From positions 12,213 through 76,212 of the forward strand of contig JBNMKO010000006.1 of NCBI GenBank assembly GCA_050874385.1: 64,000 bases of DNA, in the 5' to 3' direction. Positions 48,892 through 59,355 of this stretch are shown here, piece by piece. The notes under the pieces are model-generated. The model saw nothing but the letters and a program-made list of their open reading frames with translations. It did not search any database and had not been told where the DNA came from. Position numbers and translations under genes: made by a program. How positions within the stretch are numbered: position 1 is the first letter of the stretch; every line of letters begins with the position of its first letter. This DNA comes from CAG-882 sp050874385. GTDB lineage: Bacteria > Bacillota > Clostridia > Lachnospirales > Lachnospiraceae.

Positions 48892-50397
48892 ATGGAACAG
48901 GAATTATTAATCGAAGTAAAGGATATGTGCAAAAATTTTGGTCCCACAAAGGCTTTAAAGAATGTAAATATGAAGTTTTACAGAGGTCAGATTAGAGGGC
49001 TTGTAGGAGAAAACGGGAGTGGAAAATCCACAGTTACTTCGATTCTTGCAGGTATGCAGAAGGCTACCAGCGGTGAGGCTTTCTATAAAGGAAAGCATTG
49101 GGCTCCAAATAATATGGTGGAGGCACAGATGGCAGGAATAAGTATGGTGTTACAGGAGGCCAATACTATTCCAAACTGTACAGTTGCGGAGAATTTGCTG
49201 GCTGGGCGGTTTGATGAGTTTACCAGATTTGGAATTATCAATATGAGAAAACTAAATCAGGAAGCCCAGAGAATGTTGGATTCTTTTGATATCACACATA
49301 TCAAGGCGACGGACAGCATCAATAAATATGGATTTGAGGACAGAAAACTTATTGAGATTGTCCGCTGTGTGTCAGAAAAGACGGAGGTTTTTGTTGTGGA
49401 TGAGACCACAACAGCACTGTCTTTGGAGGGAAGGCAGCTTTTGTATAAGCTGATGCATCAGCTTAGGGACAATGGGAAATCCATTATCTTTATTTCACAT
49501 GATATGGATGAAATCTTAGAGCAGTGTACAGATATCACAGTGTTAAGGGACGGAGACATTATCGGACATCTTAGCCGGAATGAAATGGACATGCCAAACG
49601 CAGAGCAGGTTATACGTTATATGATGGTAGGTCGTGAGATTGGAGATTCTTATTACAGGGAAGATTATGATACCTCGCATAAAGATAAGGTGGCATTGGA
49701 ATTTAAAAATGTTACGTTTGGGGAAATCAAGGATTTCTCATTAAAAATTCATGAGGGGGAAATCATTGGATTTGGTGGACTTAGCGGATGCGGAATGCAT
49801 GAGATTGGAAGATTGGCATTTGGATTGGAAAAGCCCGAAAAAGGAGAAGTAATCCGGAATGGAAAGAGACTTAAAAACTGTAATGAGGCGATTGCACAGG
49901 GCATTGGATACATTTCCAAAAACCGTGATACAGAGGCATTAATTCTTGAAGGGTCGATTCAGGACAATATCACACTTCCGTCAGAGCCAGCTTTGTCAAA
50001 AGCGACATTTATCAGTCCAGTGAGTGAAAAGAAAATGGCGGACAAGGAGATAAATGCTTTCCGAATAAAATGTAATGATGGAAAACAATGGGTAAACACA
50101 TTGAGCGGCGGAAATAAACAAAAAGTATCCTTTGCTAAATGGACAGCAAAGGGTTCGGATGTGATTATTATGGATTGTCCGACGCGAGGTGTGGATATTG
50201 GTGTAAAACAGTTCATGTATGGGTTGATTGCAGATATGAAGAAACAGGGAAAAGCAATTCTTTTAATCAGTGAGGAAATGGCAGAGCTGATTGGCATGGC
50301 GGATAAGATTGTTATTATGAAGGATTTCAAGATAACAAGGGAGTTTGCAAGAAGTAAAGATTTGTCAGAGACCGACATGATAGAATACATGATTTAG
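48892..50397 (+). CDS. sugar ABC transporter ATPase (two-domain, RbsA/MglA-like)
   Basis: A 501-residue protein with two ATPase halves. The first has Walker A GENGSGKST; the second has the signature LSGGNKQKVSF but a changed Walker A (GGLSGCGMHEIG), as usual in this family. It powers uptake of a monosaccharide by the following permeases. GGAGGG precedes ATG 48892; ATG 48874 is less likely. Confidence 0.9.
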   Translation: MEQELLIEVKDMCKNFGPTKALKNVNMKFYRGQIRGLVGENGSGKSTVTSILAGMQKATSGEAFYKGKHWAPNNMVEAQMAGISMVLQEANTIPNCTVAENLLAGRFDEFTRFGIINMRKLNQEAQRMLDSFDITHIKATDSINKYGFEDRKLIEIVRCVSEKTEVFVVDETTTALSLEGRQLLYKLMHQLRDNGKSIIFISHDMDEILEQCTDITVLRDGDIIGHLSRNEMDMPNAEQVIRYMMVGREIGDSYYREDYDTSHKDKVALEFKNVTFGEIKDFSLKIHEGEIIGFGGLSGCGMHEIGRLAFGLEKPEKGEVIRNGKRLKNCNEAIAQGIGYISKNRDTEALILEGSIQDNITLPSEPALSKATFISPVSEKKMADKEINAFRIKCNDGKQWVNTLSGGNKQKVSFAKWTAKGSDVIIMDCPTRGVDIGVKQFMYGLIADMKKQGKAILLISEEMAELIGMADKIVIMKDFKITREFARSKDLSETDMIEYMI

Positions 50398-50407
50398 GAG
50401 GATAGAG

Positions 50408-51373
50408 ATGTTTTCAAAAGAATTTTTCAAAAAGCATGTATATGATATAGCTGCCTATGCCGGACTCGCGGTTACACTTATTTTGTTTTTTATTTTCAGC
50501 GGCGATAAGCTTGCCTATAACATGGCAACAGTGCTGCAGGCAGCGGCTACATATGCAATCATTGCGCTAGGTTCTGTTTTTGTGTATTCAATGGGATTTA
50601 TGGATGTGTCAGTTGGACAGCAGGTGGGTGTGTATGCCATATTGATGATTATGATTACGAACCGTATGGGCGGAACTACACAGGGGATTGTTGTCGGATT
50701 TCTTGTTATACTGGCGCTTGCGCTTATATGTGGAGCATTTAACGGTGCTGTTGCAGTGTGGCTTAAATTACCATCCATTGTCACTTCATTGTTCCTGATG
50801 TTTTTCTTTACAGGAGCACAGTTACTATTGATGGAGAGCACAGGAACTAACTCAATTTCTATTGAGGCACAGATTAGACCTGCGGACAGAAATACATATA
50901 ATCTGGTATTGATTATTATGATAGTTGTGGTATTGCTGATTGTAACTTATTTCTTTAATTATTCAAAATTAGGAAAATATACAAGGGCAATCGGTGCGAA
51001 TGAGACTGCCACGGCGCAGAGCGGTGTTAATACGACCAAATGGAAAGTCATAGCGTATATGGCATTTGGAGTATGTGTTGCACTTGGTTCATTCGTTATG
51101 TTGATGAGAACTGGAAGCGCCGGTAAAGGAACGGGAAGTGGTTATGCCATGGACATAATGATTTGTCTGATTCTCGGAGGAATGCCGCTCTCCGGAGGAA
51201 TGAAGTCAAAAGTGAGAAGTGCATTAATCGGTACGTTTACATATGTGCTTTTGGGCAATGACCTGACAACCATGGGAGTTAGCCTCAATCTCATTAATTT
51301 TGTAAAAGCGGTTATTTTCATAGCAATTATATTTATTACATGCCGTAAAAAAGATGCGGTATTGCCGAGGTAA
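50408..51373 (+). CDS. sugar ABC transporter permease 1
   Basis: A 321-residue membrane protein of the RbsC/MglC type (YAIIALGSVFVYSMGFMDVSVGQQVG; LILGGMPLSGGMKSK near the end). AGGAGG precedes the ATG, just after the ATPase stop. Confidence 0.9.
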   Translation: MFSKEFFKKHVYDIAAYAGLAVTLILFFIFSGDKLAYNMATVLQAAATYAIIALGSVFVYSMGFMDVSVGQQVGVYAILMIMITNRMGGTTQGIVVGFLVILALALICGAFNGAVAVWLKLPSIVTSLFLMFFFTGAQLLLMESTGTNSISIEAQIRPADRNTYNLVLIIMIVVVLLIVTYFFNYSKLGKYTRAIGANETATAQSGVNTTKWKVIAYMAFGVCVALGSFVMLMRTGSAGKGTGSGYAMDIMICLILGGMPLSGGMKSKVRSALIGTFTYVLLGNDLTTMGVSLNLINFVKAVIFIAIIFITCRKKDAVLPR

Positions 51374-51432
51374 GTTTTTACTGCGAAGAGCAGGGAAGCA
51401 TAAAAATTTTTAAAGAAACAGGAGGAAGCAAC

Positions 51433-52659
51433 ATGAAAAAATTATTAAAGAGATTTGCAGCGATAATGCTTGTTGCTGTGATGGCATTATCCATGGCAGC
51501 TTGTGCAAAGAGCGGAAATGCGGATGGTGGTTCACAGGCAGCGGGTAACAATGAAACGGGAGTTAACAGCGGTAAGAAATGTACAATCGGTGTGGGGTTT
51601 TATCAGGATACAGGTCTGGCAGTAGAGGCGACCAAGGCATATCTTGAAAGTCTGGCAAGCACATTGAATGTCACATTCAAGTACACAGTGTTGACACAGA
51701 CAGATGAAGCAGTCAATCTTACAAAAATTCAGGAACTCATTGCGTCAGGTGTAGATGGAATTATATGTACGATGGATATGGGTATGACCTCTATTATTGA
51801 TGAGTGTGAGGCAGCAGGTGTTTATATCGGCGGATATATCTGTGACTACGATACTTCCTATACTTCTGCATACGATAAAGTGTTTAAGAGCGATTATTTT
51901 GTCGGAACAGCTGTTGATGGAAATGCACCGGATAATGTGACAATTGGCACACAGATGTTTGACAGTTTGGTAGAGTACAATGAAAGAAATACGGATGCAC
52001 CATTGACTCATGTTTCACTTGCAATTTTCCCTGCATGGGCATTCCCTAGTCAGGCAACGGCTGCACAGCAGTTTATTGACGCAGTAGATGAGTACAACAA
52101 GACGGCTGTAACGCCAATCACTGTAGACCCATTGGATGATGAGACAGATGTACTTGCATTTTCCCCGATGGACAGCACATATTTTGCAAAACATGAGGGA
52201 ACACAGGCTATTATGAGTTTTGCCGCAGGCAGTGCATTTGTATACCCTGTTATGGTTCAGGCAGGTGTGGACAAAGATATCAAGTTATTTACAAGCGGTT
52301 TTGATGGCGGAGAGGAAAATAACTTTGGCAGTGCAGGAACTAAAACTTATCAGCAGAACTGTGTGACAGCTGTTGAGACAATCAACTATCCATTGGTTTT
52401 ATTATTGAACAAGATTAATGGTGTCAGCTTTTCAGACCAGCCGGCAGAGGCGGAGCGCGTAGATTGTGCTCAGTTTATTTTAAACAGCGATGAGGACATT
52501 GCAAAATTTGAAAAAAGTATTTACTATACTGCAAATTCAAAGGATGCGCTCTTTACACCGGAGGAGGTTTTAAATATGACTGCATACGCAAATCCAAATG
52601 CGACTTATGCAGATTTAAAGAAGTCAGTTTCGAACATTACAATTGATTTAATAAAATAA
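51433..52659 (+). CDS. sugar-binding lipoprotein of the ABC transporter
   Basis: A 408-residue secreted lipoprotein with a lipobox LSMAAC near residue 24, followed by a Gly/Ser/Asn-rich linker and a periplasmic-binding-protein (RbsB-like) fold. It binds the sugar outside the cell. AGGAGG precedes the ATG. Confidence 0.88.
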   Translation: MKKLLKRFAAIMLVAVMALSMAACAKSGNADGGSQAAGNNETGVNSGKKCTIGVGFYQDTGLAVEATKAYLESLASTLNVTFKYTVLTQTDEAVNLTKIQELIASGVDGIICTMDMGMTSIIDECEAAGVYIGGYICDYDTSYTSAYDKVFKSDYFVGTAVDGNAPDNVTIGTQMFDSLVEYNERNTDAPLTHVSLAIFPAWAFPSQATAAQQFIDAVDEYNKTAVTPITVDPLDDETDVLAFSPMDSTYFAKHEGTQAIMSFAAGSAFVYPVMVQAGVDKDIKLFTSGFDGGEENNFGSAGTKTYQQNCVTAVETINYPLVLLLNKINGVSFSDQPAEAERVDCAQFILNSDEDIAKFEKSIYYTANSKDALFTPEEVLNMTAYANPNATYADLKKSVSNITIDLIK

Positions 52660-52771
52660 AAGACATTTATTTTGAATAGTTACCCCACAATAATTTGTAA
52701 ATTAGGAAACGGCAGTGATGATGGGGGAAATGCATTTATCCCTGTCATCACACCGATAATGAGGAAACAGT

Positions 52772-53794
52772 ATGAAGAATAAAATTGATGGACGAACTAT
52801 CATTGGGAAAATAATTTTATCTGTCATTTTTCCATTATTGATGTTTGTGGTTATGCTCATTATTACAGCATGCAATAAGAAGTGTTATGTAAATGGTAAA
52901 CTGATTTATCTATCTGTAGATTTGGTGAAACAGGTAATCTTAAATTCCTGCATGACAGTATGCGTAGCACTTGCAATATGGATTCAGCTAAAAAACGGCA
53001 GATTTGATTTTTCGGGTGGAGCTTCAATGATTCTGACTGCGATTGTTGCGGGAAATGCCGGTATCAATACAGGCAGTCCATGGCTTGCACTTGTCGTGGC
53101 GGTTGTTTTGGGAGTTGTCTTAAACTGCATTACCGCAATCGTATATATTGAAGGTAAAATACCGATTATTATCTGCACTATTGGAATGACGTTGTTATAT
53201 GAGTCATTGACATACCTTGTTTTTGGAGGAAAGGGAGTCCGTACATTTTATTCCCAGCAGCACACTTCTATTTTTGGAAGAATACCGGGAGTATTTTTGC
53301 CGACAGCATTGGCAGTTGCCGCGTTTGTCATATTCAGCTATTTTACAGCCGCAGGCAGAAAGGGAAAAGTGCTGTCGAACAATCAGAGAGCGGGAGTAAA
53401 TATTGGTATTGATGAGAAGAAAAATGTATTTGTCACTTACATATTTTCGGGAATTATTATCGGATTGGCAGCGATTGTATATGTATCACAGAATACGGTT
53501 ACTCCACAGTCAGGTTTAGCAACCTCAGGAATTATGTTTTCCTACATTGTTCCGGTATTTATGGGAACATTCATTGGACTTGCAAGCTGTGATGTGCTGG
53601 GAATTATAATTGCCGCAGTCGGAATGGAAATTATGAATTATGGACTCAACTGTCTGAATTTAGGTGCCGGCGGATGGCAGCAGATTATCATGGGAATATT
53701 TGTGTTGGGATTTTATGCATTTTCTGCACAGACAGATAAAATACAAAGTTTTATGACAAAAATCAAGAATAGAAAGGCCAATAAGGCTGTATAA
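52772..53794 (+). CDS. sugar ABC transporter permease 2
   Basis: A 340-residue membrane protein of the same permease family, with a long non-conserved N-terminal loop (ITACNKKCYVNGKLIYLSVDL) and family motifs (IWIQLKNGRFDFSGGASMILTAIVAGNAG). With the first permease it may form a heterodimer. The binding-protein gene lies between the two permease genes, which is uncommon. Confidence 0.85.
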   Translation: MKNKIDGRTIIGKIILSVIFPLLMFVVMLIITACNKKCYVNGKLIYLSVDLVKQVILNSCMTVCVALAIWIQLKNGRFDFSGGASMILTAIVAGNAGINTGSPWLALVVAVVLGVVLNCITAIVYIEGKIPIIICTIGMTLLYESLTYLVFGGKGVRTFYSQQHTSIFGRIPGVFLPTALAVAAFVIFSYFTAAGRKGKVLSNNQRAGVNIGIDEKKNVFVTYIFSGIIIGLAAIVYVSQNTVTPQSGLATSGIMFSYIVPVFMGTFIGLASCDVLGIIIAAVGMEIMNYGLNCLNLGAGGWQQIIMGIFVLGFYAFSAQTDKIQSFMTKIKNRKANKAV

Positions 53795-53806
53795 GAGGGA
53801 AAACAG

Positions 53807-55504
53807 ATGGATTTAAAAGCAAAACCGTTTTATTTATCAGAAGAGGATATCCGTTGGGTGGAGGAAACAAAAGCTTCCCTGACATTGGATGAAAAATTGG
53901 GACAGCTTTTTTTCCCGATTGGATATTCCAAAGACGAGCAGTATTTAAAGTATGAAATACTTGCAAGAAATCCGGGTGGAATGATGTTCCGCACCGGTAA
54001 AACAGAAGAATTATTTGACGCATATTCTTATCTTCAAAATCACAGCAAAGTGCCAATGCTTTTAGCCGCTAACCTTGAAGCCGGCGGAGATGGAATTGTG
54101 GAAGAGGGTACGGCTTTTGGCAAACAGATGCAGGTGGCTGCAACAGGAGACCCTGAGCAGGCGTACCGTCTGGGCAAGGTAAGCTGCAGTGAGGGGCAGG
54201 CAGTAGGATGTAATTACGCTTTTGCACCGGTAGTGGATATCGATTTTAATTACCATAATCCTATAACAAATGTGAGAACCTATGGTTCTGATTTTGAGAT
54301 GGTAAAAAAATGTGGTCTTGCATATATGAAGGGTGCTAAGGAATGTGGTTCAGCGGTCTCAATCAAGCATTTTCCGGGCGATGGCGTGGATGAAGTAGAC
54401 CAGCATATTTTAACCAGTGTAAACAGCCTTTCATGTGAAGAATGGGATAAAACCTATGGAGAGGTATATAAAACATTGATTGATGAAGGTGCTCTTTCTG
54501 TGATGGTTGGACATATTGCAATGCCCGCATATCAGAAAAAGTTCAATCCGAATTTACCAAAGAAGTTGATGCCGGCATCCCTATCACCAGAACTTTTACA
54601 GAATTTATTGAGGGAGCAGCTTGGATTTAACGGAATGATTATCACGGACGCATCACCGATGGTAGGATTTTTATGTGCCATGGACCGCGAAAAGTCGGTT
54701 CCTTATTGTATTGAGGCAGGATGTGACATGATTCTGTTTAATAAGGACTATGAAGAGGATGTCAGGTTTATGAAGAAGGGGTATGAGAATGGTATTCTTT
54801 CTGAGAAGCGCCTTGATGAAGCACTTACTAGAATTCTTGCGATGAAAGCGGCATTGAAGTTACATATTAAACGTGCAAATGGAACACTTGCTCCAAAGAA
54901 AGAGGATTTATCAATAATAGGGTGTGATGAGCATGTCGCATGGGCAAAGGAGTGTGCGGATAAGTCGGTTACGTTGGTAAAGGATACTCAGAAGCTTCTT
55001 CCGATAAGCCCAAAGAAATACAAGCGTGTATTGTATGAGATTGTTGGAGACTGTCCATCGCAGGAGCGTGTCGCAAAAACCTTTGTTGCCCGAATGGAGG
55101 CAGAGGGTTTTGAGATGATTCCTTATGAGAAGGAAGTATTTGATTTCACAAAACCAATAAAATTTGAGTCCGTGACAGAATTTCGAGATAAGTATGATTT
55201 GGTAATTTATCTTGGAAATGTTGAGAATGCTTCCAATAAAACAACAGCGAGGTTAAACTGGCATACAATTTTTGGCGCAGGAAACAACATACCGTGGTTT
55301 GTAGAGGTAGTTCCGACAATGTTTGTATCTTTACAGATACCCTATCATCTTCTGGATGTGCCAATGATTAAGACTTATATCAATGCGTATTCCAATCATG
55401 ATTATGTTATTGAGGCAGTGGTAGATAAGATATTAGGCAAAAGTGAGTTTAAGGGTACAAGCCCGGTTGACCCTTTTTGCGGAAAAGAATATTTAGAGTA
55501 TTGA
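53807..55504 (+). CDS. GH3-family glycosidase
   Basis: A 565-residue cytoplasmic GH3 enzyme without signal peptide. It has the substrate motif VSIKHFPGDGVDEVDQH and a nucleophile D in GMIITDASPM. Members cut beta-glucosides, beta-xylosides or beta-N-acetylhexosaminides. Its place in the operon suggests hydrolysis of the imported oligosaccharide inside the cell. Confidence 0.88.
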   Translation: MDLKAKPFYLSEEDIRWVEETKASLTLDEKLGQLFFPIGYSKDEQYLKYEILARNPGGMMFRTGKTEELFDAYSYLQNHSKVPMLLAANLEAGGDGIVEEGTAFGKQMQVAATGDPEQAYRLGKVSCSEGQAVGCNYAFAPVVDIDFNYHNPITNVRTYGSDFEMVKKCGLAYMKGAKECGSAVSIKHFPGDGVDEVDQHILTSVNSLSCEEWDKTYGEVYKTLIDEGALSVMVGHIAMPAYQKKFNPNLPKKLMPASLSPELLQNLLREQLGFNGMIITDASPMVGFLCAMDREKSVPYCIEAGCDMILFNKDYEEDVRFMKKGYENGILSEKRLDEALTRILAMKAALKLHIKRANGTLAPKKEDLSIIGCDEHVAWAKECADKSVTLVKDTQKLLPISPKKYKRVLYEIVGDCPSQERVAKTFVARMEAEGFEMIPYEKEVFDFTKPIKFESVTEFRDKYDLVIYLGNVENASNKTTARLNWHTIFGAGNNIPWFVEVVPTMFVSLQIPYHLLDVPMIKTYINAYSNHDYVIEAVVDKILGKSEFKGTSPVDPFCGKEYLEY

Positions 55505-55529
55505 GAAGGTGGGTAAAAAAGGAGGTAAA

Positions 55530-55769
55530 ATGCAAATGAAAATCGATAATCTCACTGATATTAAGGGACTGCTTGAAGTGGTAAATTCCTGCCATGGACA
55601 GGTTGAGATGGTGACAGGCGAAGGTGATAGACTGAACCTGAAATCAAAGTTGTGCCAGTTGATTGCAATATCTACGATTTTTCCTCAGATAACACAGCTT
55701 CCAGACCTTGAGATATTTGCGCATGAACCGGATGATATGGAAAAATTAGCGAAGTTTTTATTTGGATAA
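55530..55769 (+). CDS. small conserved protein
   Basis: A 79-residue protein (MKIDNLTDIKGLLEVVNSCHGQVEMV TGEGDRLNLKSKLCQ) of a short family common in Lachnospiraceae, sometimes annotated as poly(A)-polymerase-like without proof. AAGGAGG lies upstream. It sits between GH3 and GH78, so a link to glycan use is only positional. Confidence 0.6.
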   Translation: MQMKIDNLTDIKGLLEVVNSCHGQVEMVTGEGDRLNLKSKLCQLIAISTIFPQITQLPDLEIFAHEPDDMEKLAKFLFG

Positions 55770-55850
55770 AACAAAAGCCAGGATTATGAAAGGGTGTTTC
55801 ATGTCCCGGCTTGACTTGGATATTGAAAATAAATTTTAAGAGGGAAAAAT

Positions 55851-58637
55851 ATGCGTATTATTGAGACAAAAATTAATGGAATTACAAACCCGGTGGGTTT
55901 TGCTTATCCTGACATAAAGTGTTCATGGAAAGTGGTTGACACTAAAAGTAAGTATCAGCTCAATGCAAAGATTGTTGTAAGTGAATCGAAAGATTTTGAG
56001 GGCGAATGTTATGTCAAGGAAGGGCGCAAGCTTGACTCAACCGGTGAACCATTGCAGCTTGAGTTAAAACCAATGACACGTTATTACTTTTATGTGGAAG
56101 TAAAAGGTGACAGCGGGGACTGTGCCAGAAGTGAAACGGGCTTTTGGGAGACGGGCAAAATGCAGGAGGCATGGAAAGCCGATTTTATCGGAACCGCACA
56201 GGATGACACATATCATCCATGTTTTTTTCGCAAATTTGAGCTGGATGAGCCAGAAAAAATTGCAAATGCCAGAATTTATGTGACCGGATTAGGACTTTAT
56301 GAGGCATATTTGAATGGAGAGAAGATAGGCGATGATTATCTTGCCCCATTTTGCAATGACTATAATCAGAAAATCCAGTATCAGACCTATGATATCTCAA
56401 AATTACTTCATAGAGATAACAGTATTGAGATAATCACTGGAAATGGCTGGTACAAGGGAAGAATAGGTTACGATGGAGATGAAGCTTATTATGGAAACCG
56501 TTTTGGCGTTATAGCTGAACTGCATATAGAATACGAAAATGGAAAATCGGTTGTGTTTGGAACTGATGAGACATGGATGTATCGAGGAAGCGATATTGCC
56601 ATGAGTGATATCTATGATGGAGAGGAATACAATCATTTATTTTGGGATAATGACAAGAATATTGAGAAACCGGTTGGAATCTGGAAGGACAGCAAAGAAC
56701 AGAAGAAAAAACTGGTGGAGCGGTACAGTATTCCTGTGATTGTAAAGGATGAACTGCCTGTAAAGGAGATTATCCATACACCAGCAGGGGAAACAGTTCT
56801 TGATTTTGGGCAGAATTTTACAGGTTATGTGGAAATCCATAGCTGTCTGCCGAGTGGTACGAAGATAGTTTTAGATTATGGTGAGGTATTGCAGAACGGA
56901 AACTTCTACAATGAAAATTACCGTACTGCCAAAGCCCGGTTCATATATGTATCGGATGGAAGGAATGAGACAGTTCGCCCACATTTTACTTATTATGGTT
57001 TCCGCTACGCAAGGGTAACAGGGTGGACAGGAGAAATAAGTCCTGACATGTTCGTCGGCAAAGTGGTTTATTCTGACCTTGATACGACGGTATCAATTCA
57101 TACATCTGACAGTAAATTGAACCAGCTTGCAAGCAACTGTATGTGGGGACAGAAATCTAATTTTTTAGATATGCCTACTGACTGTCCACAAAGAGATGAG
57201 AGATTAGGATGGACGGGCGATGCACAGGTGTTTTCGCCGACGGCATGTTTTAACATGGACACAAGAGCCTTCTACCGCAAGTTTTTGCATGACCTTCGTA
57301 TTGACCAGACATTGCATGATGGGCAGATTGCAAATTTTATTCCAAATATAAGCAGACTTCCGGGAGGGAGCAGCGTATGGGGCGATGTGGCAACATTTCT
57401 GCCTATGACTCTTTATGAATATTATGGGGATAAGCTGGAGTTAGAAGATAACTATCCTTTGATGAAGGACTGGGTGGACTATATTATTCGTGAAGATGAG
57501 AAGAACGGAGATAATAATTTGTGGAATTTTGGTTTCCACTTTGGAGACTGGCTTGCGCAGGATGGGGTTACTCCTCAAAGCATGAAGGGCGGAACTGATG
57601 ACTACTTTATTTCATCAATATATTATTATGCTTCTGTCCTAAAGACAGCAAAGGCAGCAGAAATTATAGGAAAACCCGATGAGTGCAAAGCATATTGTGA
57701 AAAAGCTGAGAAGATTTATAAGGCAATACTCGATGAATATTTTTCTCCGAATGGAAGGCTTACCATTGATACGCAGACTGCGTATCTATTGTGTTTAAAA
57801 TTTAAGGTTTACATTGACAAAGAGCGTATTATACAGGGACTGAAAGCCCGCCTTAAAAAAGATTGTTATAAAATAAAAGGTGGTTTCGTCGGTGCAACCA
57901 TGATGTGTCAGGTACTTGCAGAAAATGGTCTTGATGATATGGCTTATTACATTTTGTTTCAGGAGGGATTTCCGGGATGGATGCATTGCATAAATCTCGG
58001 TGCAACCACGATATGGGAGAGATGGAATTCTATCCTGGACGATGGAAGTATCAGTGGGACAGGAATGAACTCACTTAATCATTATTCCTATGGCTCAGTT
58101 ATGGAGTATGTATATCGGTATATTGCGGGAGTGCAGCCGGACAGTCCGGGATTTAGGAGTGTACGCTTTGCACCGCAGCTAAATTGCAGATTGCAGTATA
58201 TGGATTTTTCTTATAATTCGGTCAGCGGAAAGTATGTATCACGTTGGAAAATCAATGACGACGGGACAGTGACAGTGCATTTTGAAGTGCCATTTTCATG
58301 TACGGCTGTTGCAATTCTTCCGGGAACCCGTGGAGAGGAGATACGCTTAGAGGCCGGAACGTATGAGAATACCTATAAGCCGGAAGTGGATTACAGGGTG
58401 CTTTATTCCATGGATACCCGTCTGGAGGAACTTTCGCATGACTCTAGGGCAATGGAAGTGTTAAAGAATAAACTTCCAATCGCCTATGGGCTTATTCAAA
58501 GCCGTGACCCGGAGAACCTAAGCTTTAGTCTTGCAGAACTTCAGTATATGGGATTCATGGGATTTACCCCGCAGATGGTACAACAGGCGGCGATGGAGAT
58601 TGTGAAATTGAGAAAGGATATCATATATGAAATATAA
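55851..58637 (+). CDS. GH78 alpha-L-rhamnosidase
   Basis: A 928-residue protein with the GH78 layout: N-terminal beta domains (GLGLYEAYLNGEKIGDDYLAPF), a middle domain with DFGQNFTGYVEI, and the catalytic (alpha/alpha)6 barrel with MPTDCPQRDERLGWTGD and GATTIWERW, which hold the acidic catalytic residues. It removes terminal L-rhamnose from glycans or glycosides. A ~90-residue C-terminal extension is unusual. No signal peptide, so it acts inside the cell. It is followed with overlap by pgmB. Confidence 0.92.
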   Translation: MRIIETKINGITNPVGFAYPDIKCSWKVVDTKSKYQLNAKIVVSESKDFEGECYVKEGRKLDSTGEPLQLELKPMTRYYFYVEVKGDSGDCARSETGFWETGKMQEAWKADFIGTAQDDTYHPCFFRKFELDEPEKIANARIYVTGLGLYEAYLNGEKIGDDYLAPFCNDYNQKIQYQTYDISKLLHRDNSIEIITGNGWYKGRIGYDGDEAYYGNRFGVIAELHIEYENGKSVVFGTDETWMYRGSDIAMSDIYDGEEYNHLFWDNDKNIEKPVGIWKDSKEQKKKLVERYSIPVIVKDELPVKEIIHTPAGETVLDFGQNFTGYVEIHSCLPSGTKIVLDYGEVLQNGNFYNENYRTAKARFIYVSDGRNETVRPHFTYYGFRYARVTGWTGEISPDMFVGKVVYSDLDTTVSIHTSDSKLNQLASNCMWGQKSNFLDMPTDCPQRDERLGWTGDAQVFSPTACFNMDTRAFYRKFLHDLRIDQTLHDGQIANFIPNISRLPGGSSVWGDVATFLPMTLYEYYGDKLELEDNYPLMKDWVDYIIREDEKNGDNNLWNFGFHFGDWLAQDGVTPQSMKGGTDDYFISSIYYYASVLKTAKAAEIIGKPDECKAYCEKAEKIYKAILDEYFSPNGRLTIDTQTAYLLCLKFKVYIDKERIIQGLKARLKKDCYKIKGGFVGATMMCQVLAENGLDDMAYYILFQEGFPGWMHCINLGATTIWERWNSILDDGSISGTGMNSLNHYSYGSVMEYVYRYIAGVQPDSPGFRSVRFAPQLNCRLQYMDFSYNSVSGKYVSRWKINDDGTVTVHFEVPFSCTAVAILPGTRGEEIRLEAGTYENTYKPEVDYRVLYSMDTRLEELSHDSRAMEVLKNKLPIAYGLIQSRDPENLSFSLAELQYMGFMGFTPQMVQQAAMEIVKLRKDIIYEI

Positions 58638-59265
58638 AGCAATTATATTTGACCTTGATGGTGTTATTTGCTCCACAGATGAGTATCATTATGAGGCATG
58701 GAAAAAGTTGGCTGATAGACTGCATATTCCGTTTGACCGTAAGGTGAATGAAAGACTCAGAGGCGTGAGCCGTATGCAGTCATTGGATATTATCTTAGAA
58801 GCTTATGATGGGGCACAGTTATCTAAAGAAGAAAAGAATGAGTTAGCAGAAGAAAAAAATAGTATTTATCGCGAAAGTCTTTCAGGTATGTCGCCAAGCG
58901 ACCTGAGTGTTGAGGTGAAGGAAACACTTGAGGCACTTAGAAAGATGGGACTAAAACTTGCAATCGGTTCATCCAGCAAAAATACAAAATATATTTTGAA
59001 ACAGATTGGTTTGGATGGCTTTTTTGATGCAATAAGTGATGGAACCAATATCGCAAAATCTAAACCAGACCCGGAAGTATTTCTAAAGGCGGCAGAATTT
59101 GTTGGAGAGAGACCGCAGGACTGCCTTGTGATTGAGGACGCGGAAGCTGGAATTGATGCGGCGGAAGCAGGGAACTTTGACAGTGCTGGAATTGGAAGCG
59201 CAGCAAAGTATGGAAAGTCCACATATAAGTTAAAAAGTTTTAAGGATATATTAGATATTGTGTGA
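58627..59265 (+). CDS. pgmB: beta-phosphoglucomutase-like HAD phosphatase
   Basis: A 212-residue HAD enzyme (IIFDLDGVICSTDEYHYEAWKKLA; SKPDPEVFLKAA; VIEDAEAGIDAAEAG). The sequence matches beta-phosphoglucomutase, which converts beta-glucose-1-phosphate to glucose-6-phosphate. It overlaps the end of the rhamnosidase gene, so it is part of the operon. Another sugar-phosphate substrate is possible. Confidence 0.85.
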   Translation: MKYKAIIFDLDGVICSTDEYHYEAWKKLADRLHIPFDRKVNERLRGVSRMQSLDIILEAYDGAQLSKEEKNELAEEKNSIYRESLSGMSPSDLSVEVKETLEALRKMGLKLAIGSSSKNTKYILKQIGLDGFFDAISDGTNIAKSKPDPEVFLKAAEFVGERPQDCLVIEDAEAGIDAAEAGNFDSAGIGSAAKYGKSTYKLKSFKDILDIV

Positions 59266-59289
59266 CTATTGTGAATGTTGTGTATATTT

Positions 59290-59355
59290 CCTCCTGTATT
59301 TCCACATACTATCCATACAGCACAGATTATGGAAAAGTATGTGGAATACAGGAGG
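59290..59355 (+). promoter_or_regulatory. long hairpin that sequesters the spoVT ribosome site
   Basis: CCTCCTGTAT-T-TCCACATACT (59290-59310) pairs with AGTATGTGGA-ATACAGGAGG (59336-59355), leaving a small inner dyad (CCATA/TATGG). The right arm contains AGGAGG, the ribosome site of spoVT. The hairpin would lower translation unless melted. Confidence 0.6.
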
